A stretch of DNA of 13,816 nucleotides, taken from NCBI GenBank assembly GCA_946623365.1, contig CAMORE010000049.1, positions 1 through 13,816 of the forward strand, written 5' to 3'. Under the pieces are notes generated by a model. The model saw nothing but the letters and a program-made list of their open reading frames with translations. It had not been told where the DNA came from and searched no databases. The translations under genes were made by a program, and so were the position numbers. This document shows positions 11,973 to 13,816 of this stretch, piece after piece (within the stretch, counting starts at the first letter, position 1; every line of letters starts with the position of its first letter). This DNA is from an uncultured Acinetobacter sp. GTDB lineage: Bacteria; Cyanobacteriota; Vampirovibrionia; Gastranaerophilales; Gastranaerophilaceae.

Positions 11973-13772
11973 TTATTCTTCTTCAAGACTTAAAACTGCC
12001 ATAAATGCTTCTTGCGGAACTTCCACCCGTCCGATTGCTTTCATACGTTTTTTACCTCGTTTTTGTTTCTCCAACAATTTACGTTTACGAGTAATATCTC
12101 CGCCATAACATTTATCAAGTACGCTTTTTCTTAATGCTTTTATATTTGTTCTGGCAATAACTCTGCCGCCTATAGCTGCCTGTATAGGAACTTCAAACAT
12201 TTGTCGGGGAATTATTGTTTTTAATTTTTCGGTTAATTTTTGACCTATATAATAAGCGTTATCTTCGTGACAAATTACTGACAGAGCGTCAACGACTTCT
12301 CCTGCAAGCATTACATCAAGCTTAACAAGCTTTGAACGTTTGTATTCCGCAAACTCGTAATCCATACTTGCATATCCTTTTGTGCGGGATTTGAGTTGAT
12401 CATAAAAATCGGTTATTACTTCACTCAACGGAATATGATAAATCAAATCAACACGAACTTTATCTAAGTAATTCATGTTAATAAATATTCCGCGTTTTGA
12501 TTGCGCTAAATCCATAAGTGTTCCTACATACTCGTTTGGAGCAATTATAGAAACTTTTACATAAGGTTCTTCTATATAATCTCTATACTGCGGGGCAGGA
12601 AGGTTTGCAGGGTTATCAATTTCAACTACTTCACCGTTAGTCTTATGAACTTTATATATAACGGAAGGTGCCGTCGTTACAATTGATAAATCGTATTCCC
12701 TTTCCAATCTTTCTTGAGCAATCTCCATATGAAGCATTCCCAAAAAACCGCATCTGAAACCGAACCCCAAAGCTGATGATGTTTCCGGCTCAAATGTAAT
12801 AGAACTGTCTGATAATTTAAGTTTTTCTAAAGACTCTTTTAATTCATGATAATCTTCGTTATCAACAGGATACATTCCGGAAAATACCATTGGCAAAGCT
12901 TCTTTATACCCCGGAAGCGGTTCACTTGCAGGATTTTCTACATGGGTAACGGTATCACCCACAAAGCGCGTTATCTCTTTTATTGAACCTGCAAAATACC
13001 CTACATCACCGCATACAAGCTCATTTACCTGAACTCTGTTTGGTGTTAAATATCCTATTTCAACAATATCATATTCTTTACCTGATGCCATAAACTTGAC
13101 TTTATCACCAAGCTTCATCTTTCCGTCCATAATTTTGAAGAAACAAAGTGTGCCTAAATACGGATCATATGCGCTGTCAAAAACAAGCGCCCTTAAAGGT
13201 TTATCGGAAGTATCAACAGGAGGAGGAACAAAGTCTACAATCGCTTCCAATACCGCATCTATTCCTTGCCCTGTTTTTGCACTTACAGGAATTGCCATGG
13301 ATGTATCAATTCCGAGAATTTCCTCGATTTCCTGTTTTACCCTCTCCACATCTGCAGATGGCAAGTCAATTTTATTTATTACAGGTATTATCTCCAAATT
13401 TTGCTCTATTGCCATATAAACATTAGCAAGTGTTTGAGCCTCAACTCCCTGAGTCGCATCTACAATAAGCAAAGCTCCTTCACACGCAGCCAGTGATCTG
13501 GAAACTTCGTACGAAAAATCAACGTGCCCGGGTGTATCTATAAGATTAAAAATATAGTCCTTACCATTTTTACTCTTGTAGTTCATTCTTGCTGCGTTAA
13601 GCTTAATTGTAATTCCTCGTTCACGTTCAATGTCCATGGTATCAAGAAGCTGATCCTGCATATCACGCTCGGCTATTGTTCCGGTTGCCTCAAGCAATCT
13701 GTCTGCCAATGTTGATTTACCATGGTCAATATGTGCAATTATACAAAAGTTTCTGACATTTTCTCTATTCAT
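11973..13772 (-). CDS. lepA: Elongation factor 4 (LepA), ribosome-associated GTPase
   Basis: EF4/LepA is a translational GTPase that binds ribosomes and influences initiation, translocation and ribosome assembly. The 599-residue length is standard. The G-motifs are in order: AHIDHGKST (13-21), RGITI (52-56), DTPGHVDF (79-86), NKID (133-136) and SAKTGQG for G5. EF-G-like domains follow, with SALGFGFRCGFLGMLHMEI, then the LepA-specific C-terminal domain with YGGDITRKRKLLEKQK-GKKRMK and VEVPQEAFMAVL. The start at 13772 is fixed by the conserved MNRENVRNFCIIAHIDHG beginning. No Shine-Dalgarno sequence is visible, and a candidate -10 sits only 7 nt upstream. A strong terminator follows the stop, so it appears to be a single-gene unit. 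Confidence 0.97.
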   Translation of the reverse strand: MNRENVRNFCIIAHIDHGKSTLADRLLEATGTIAERDMQDQLLDTMDIERERGITIKLNAARMNYKSKNGKDYIFNLIDTPGHVDFSYEVSRSLAACEGALLIVDATQGVEAQTLANVYMAIEQNLEIIPVINKIDLPSADVERVKQEIEEILGIDTSMAIPVSAKTGQGIDAVLEAIVDFVPPPVDTSDKPLRALVFDSAYDPYLGTLCFFKIMDGKMKLGDKVKFMASGKEYDIVEIGYLTPNRVQVNELVCGDVGYFAGSIKEITRFVGDTVTHVENPASEPLPGYKEALPMVFSGMYPVDNEDYHELKESLEKLKLSDSSITFEPETSSALGFGFRCGFLGMLHMEIAQERLEREYDLSIVTTAPSVIYKVHKTNGEVVEIDNPANLPAPQYRDYIEEPYVKVSIIAPNEYVGTLMDLAQSKRGIFINMNYLDKVRVDLIYHIPLSEVITDFYDQLKSRTKGYASMDYEFAEYKRSKLVKLDVMLAGEVVDALSVICHEDNAYYIGQKLTEKLKTIIPRQMFEVPIQAAIGGRVIARTNIKALRKSVLDKCYGGDITRKRKLLEKQKRGKKRMKAIGRVEVPQEAFMAVLSLEEE

Positions 13773-13779
13773 AACTTTT

Positions 13780-13808
13780 ATTATATATAAAACAGTTTTA
13801 GGGGTAAA
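13780..13808 (-). promoter_or_regulatory. Candidate lepA promoter (near-leaderless)
   Basis: On the minus strand TATAAT (13780-13785) is 17 bp from TTTACC (13803-13808, 4 of 6 matches). Transcription would start at about the base before the ATG at 13772, giving an almost leaderless mRNA. The region is AT-rich and the window ends at 13816, so a promoter further upstream cannot be excluded. Confidence 0.35.
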
Positions 13809-13816
13809 TAGGGGGG

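Overview
This is a low-GC bacterial window that most resembles the non-photosynthetic cyanobacterial relatives (Vampirovibrionia/Melainabacteria, for example gut Gastranaerophilales). That placement is an inference. The support is a Gram-negative envelope chaperone (OmpH/Skp type), a flagellar export protein (FliR), a RicT/PSP1 protein like those of Firmicutes and cyanobacteria, AT-rich intergenic DNA, and several leaderless proteins with EF-hand-like N-termini. No rRNA or other decisive marker is present.

Layout. Positions 1-60 hold two small hairpin repeats. Two plus-strand genes follow: a small exported protein with a possible secretin-N-like (pilus N) domain, then fliR. A convergent minus-strand pair, gpsA then ricT, overlaps by 20 bases. 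Across a divergent promoter region lies a plus-strand group: a leaderless 503-residue GH24 lysozyme with an unusual N-terminus, an OmpH/Skp-like chaperone, and a small secreted protein that ends at a strong terminator. A tRNA-Gln(CTG) gene follows at once.

The most unusual part is 6245-8943. The last 16 nt of the tRNA gene, AATCCATCTCCGGGAG, occur three times (6300, 8739, 8925). The first two copies head a 155-bp direct repeat with one visible mismatch (6300-6454 and 8739-8893). The repeats bracket a roughly 2.4-kb island carrying one cargo gene, a 586-residue leaderless protein with RHS/YD-like repeats and a C-terminal HEFGH zinc-protease domain. The second and third copies delimit a 186-bp mini-unit with no gene. 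The repeat also contains an inverted near-copy of the tRNA T-arm. The island holds helically phased TTGCAC motifs, a two-hairpin element, a REP-like element and the 3' end of a second, different tRNA. No integrase is present.

Beyond the island, on the minus strand, is a 707-residue leaderless protein with two canonical EF-hands and a Gly/Ala-rich hydrophobic C-terminal segment. About 740 bp of AT-rich, repeat-bearing intergenic DNA then leads to a strong terminator and lepA on the minus strand.

How the genes fit together. fliR, gpsA, ricT and lepA are core functions. The lysozyme, the metalloprotease and the EF-hand/hydrophobic protein look like an accessory set of leaderless, calcium-motif proteins that may be exported by a signal-peptide-independent route and act on other cells. 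That shared role is an inference, not something the sequence proves.
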